Assembly: GCF_026870155.1 (NCBI RefSeq)
Contig: NZ_CP113975.1
Location: 3,224,001 to 3,288,000 of the forward strand
DNA length: 64,000 nucleotides
Origin: Flavobacterium marginilacus
Lineage (GTDB): Bacteria > Bacteroidota > Bacteroidia > Flavobacteriales > Flavobacteriaceae
Direction: 5' to 3'
The notes under the pieces are model-generated. The model saw only the letters and a list, made by a program, of their open reading frames with translations, was not told the DNA's origin and did not search any database. This document shows positions 62,801 to 64,000 of this stretch, piece by piece (positions within the stretch are counted from its first letter, which is position 1; each line of letters starts with the position of its first letter). The position numbers and the translations under genes are program-made.

Positions 62801-64000
62801 TTAATTGTTCTCTATTACTTGTCCTTTATCTCCATAAAGCGCCACTTCGCCCTCTAGCTGTAATGCGATTACGGTAACCTCTGTATCTTGAACTTCCTCA
62901 GGCAAATCAATATACAATAAGCCTGGCACGTCGCTCCAATATTGTTTTCCTACTACATTTGTCGTTAATTTTGTGCCATTACCAACCACCCACGCTCTGT
63001 TGACTTTATTTTTCAAACCTTTTATTAAAAGAGGTCCGTTAGGATTATTATCAACGTATAAATACAATATAGTTTTGTCTTTAGATAATGCGGTATAACC
63101 ATTAAAATGTCCAAAAGGGATTCCTGCTCTAGTGCCATATATAGCTTCTGCATGCTTATTTGTCCACCTGCCAATTCCTTTTAAAATAGCCACTTGCTCC
63201 TCTGGAATAGTACCATCTGGTTTAGGTCCAATATCCAGAAGTAAATTGCCTCCCATACTAATACAATCAACAAAAATTCGAATAAGCTGATTAACACTTT
63301 TGTAATTTTTATCATTGGGCTGGTATCCCCACGAATTGTTCATTGTCATACATAATTCCCAATAATTATTATCTGGTTTAATGATGGGAACACCTTGCTC
63401 GGGAGTGGCATAATCACCATAACCCTGTAATCTTGAATTGATTATGGTATTAGGTGTTTTTTGCAATAATAATTCTCTAATTTCTTTAGCTTTCCACTTC
63501 TCAGCAGATTGTTCCCAATCACCATCAAACCAATATAAATCTGGATTGAATTTTGTTAGTTCTTCTAATTGTCCAAAATTGAATTTAGTAAATGCATCCC
63601 ACTTGGTATCATCATTAGTATAGCGTTTTTGGTCTCTCAAAAAATTAGGATAATCTGGATTTGACCAATCGAGTAATGAATAATAAAGTCCAATCTTTAA
63701 ATTTTGTTTACGGGCTGCATTTACAAACGGGCTAATTAAATCTTTCTTTGCTTTCGTTTTTTTTACCACATTTAAATCGCTTTGTCTGGTGTCCCAAAGA
63801 GCAACACCATCATGATGTTTTGTCGTAATTACAGTATATTTAGCACCACTTTCTTTAATAAGCTGCGCCCATTGCTCAGGGTCATAATTTTTAGCTGTAA
63901 ATCCATCTAACTGTTTCATATAATCAGTATAGGAAATGTATTTATTATAAAAAGACCATGATTCATCGATACCGTTTACGGAATAAATACCCCAGTGAAT
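62801..64000 (-). CDS. GH29 alpha-L-fucosidase, N-terminal end outside window
   Basis: The frame stays open to the window edge: upstream of an internal Met at 63919 it reads IHWGIYSVNGIDESWSFYNK, which contains the GH29 HWG substrate motif, so the true start lies beyond 64000. Later landmarks are TVITTKHHDGVALWDTRQSDLN, the likely nucleophile Asp in DLYWFDGDW, and MGGNLLLDIGPKPDGTIP, then a beta-sandwich end domain. It differs clearly from the other GH29 in this operon (DGDW versus DGGW). It is the first gene seen of the GH29-GH92-GH29-GH92-GH3 operon and ends 9 bases before the divergent GH92. Confidence 0.93.
   Translation of the reverse strand: MHWGIYSVNGIDESWSFYNKYISYTDYMKQLDGFTAKNYDPEQWAQLIKESGAKYTVITTKHHDGVALWDTRQSDLNVVKKTKAKKDLISPFVNAARKQNLKIGLYYSLLDWSNPDYPNFLRDQKRYTNDDTKWDAFTKFNFGQLEELTKFNPDLYWFDGDWEQSAEKWKAKEIRELLLQKTPNTIINSRLQGYGDYATPEQGVPIIKPDNNYWELCMTMNNSWGYQPNDKNYKSVNQLIRIFVDCISMGGNLLLDIGPKPDGTIPEEQVAILKGIGRWTNKHAEAIYGTRAGIPFGHFNGYTALSKDKTILYLYVDNNPNGPLLIKGLKNKVNRAWVVGNGTKLTTNVVGKQYWSDVPGLLYIDLPEEVQDTEVTVIALQLEGEVALYGDKGQVIENN

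Noticed and set aside
1..64000. tRNA or rRNA genes, CRISPR arrays, transposases, phage genes
   Set aside because: I looked for regularly spaced repeats, CCA-ended cloverleaf regions and transposase-like frames in all gaps over 200 bases and found none.

Overview
The window looks like a Flavobacterium-type member of the Bacteroidota. Supporting evidence: it is AT-rich, carries four SusC/SusD outer-membrane glycan-import pairs, has SusD and binding proteins with lipoprotein signals, has promoters of the TAnnTTTG type, and encodes a PNGase F-like protein. Almost every gene is on the minus strand; only a GH3 fragment at the left edge and a phospholipase-like gene are on plus. I see no rRNA, tRNA, CRISPR array, insertion sequence or phage gene.

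Region 1 (1-31 kb) is a nearly complete xylan-to-central-metabolism block. Reading in the direction of transcription it holds: transketolase; a GPH-type sugar symporter with a cytosolic GH43 xylosidase; a GntR-type regulator with xylulokinase (xylB) and xylose isomerase (xylA) in one tight operon; a small transaldolase; a SusC/SusD pair followed by a GH115 xylan alpha-glucuronidase; and a second SusC/SusD pair followed by a surface glycan-binding protein, a GH10 xylanase with carbohydrate-binding modules nested in its catalytic domain, and a GH35-like (DUF5597) enzyme. A convergent GH3 beta-xylosidase fragment lies at the left edge. Polymer is cut and bound at the surface, imported by SusC/SusD, trimmed, carried into the cytoplasm, isomerised and phosphorylated, then fed to transketolase and transaldolase. 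A 10-bp near-palindrome (CAATCGGTTG) sits in front of both susC genes, the symporter and transketolase, which points to one regulon whose regulator is not in the window. A different 17-bp palindrome lies in front of the gntR-xylB-xylA operon.

Region 2 (30.4-38.8 kb) has a secreted pectin methylesterase (CE8) and, upstream of it, an ECF sigma factor, a FecR-type anti-sigma factor, a SusC with an N-terminal STN signalling domain and a SusD. This is a trans-envelope signalling type of glycan-uptake locus with no obvious enzyme of its own.

Region 3 (39-45 kb) is a patchy accessory stretch: a secreted PI-PLC-like protein, a gene remnant, inverted repeats, and three proteins without signal peptides. 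One of the three resembles GH64 beta-1,3-glucanases; the other two I do not recognise. A sialidase-like (BNR) lipoprotein follows. One copy of a ~127-bp hairpin repeat lies just before the sialidase gene, and a second copy, inverted, lies 13 kb away beside the CE8 gene.

Region 4 (45.7-64 kb) reads as an N-glycan utilisation locus: an M28 peptidase, a two-domain PNGase F-like amidase, a SusC/SusD pair, and a five-gene operon of two GH29 fucosidases, two GH92 alpha-mannosidases and a GH3 enzyme with a PA14 insert. The enzyme set fits plant-type N-glycans (core fucose, core xylose, mannose) at least as well as animal ones. The operon runs off the right edge inside a GH29 gene.
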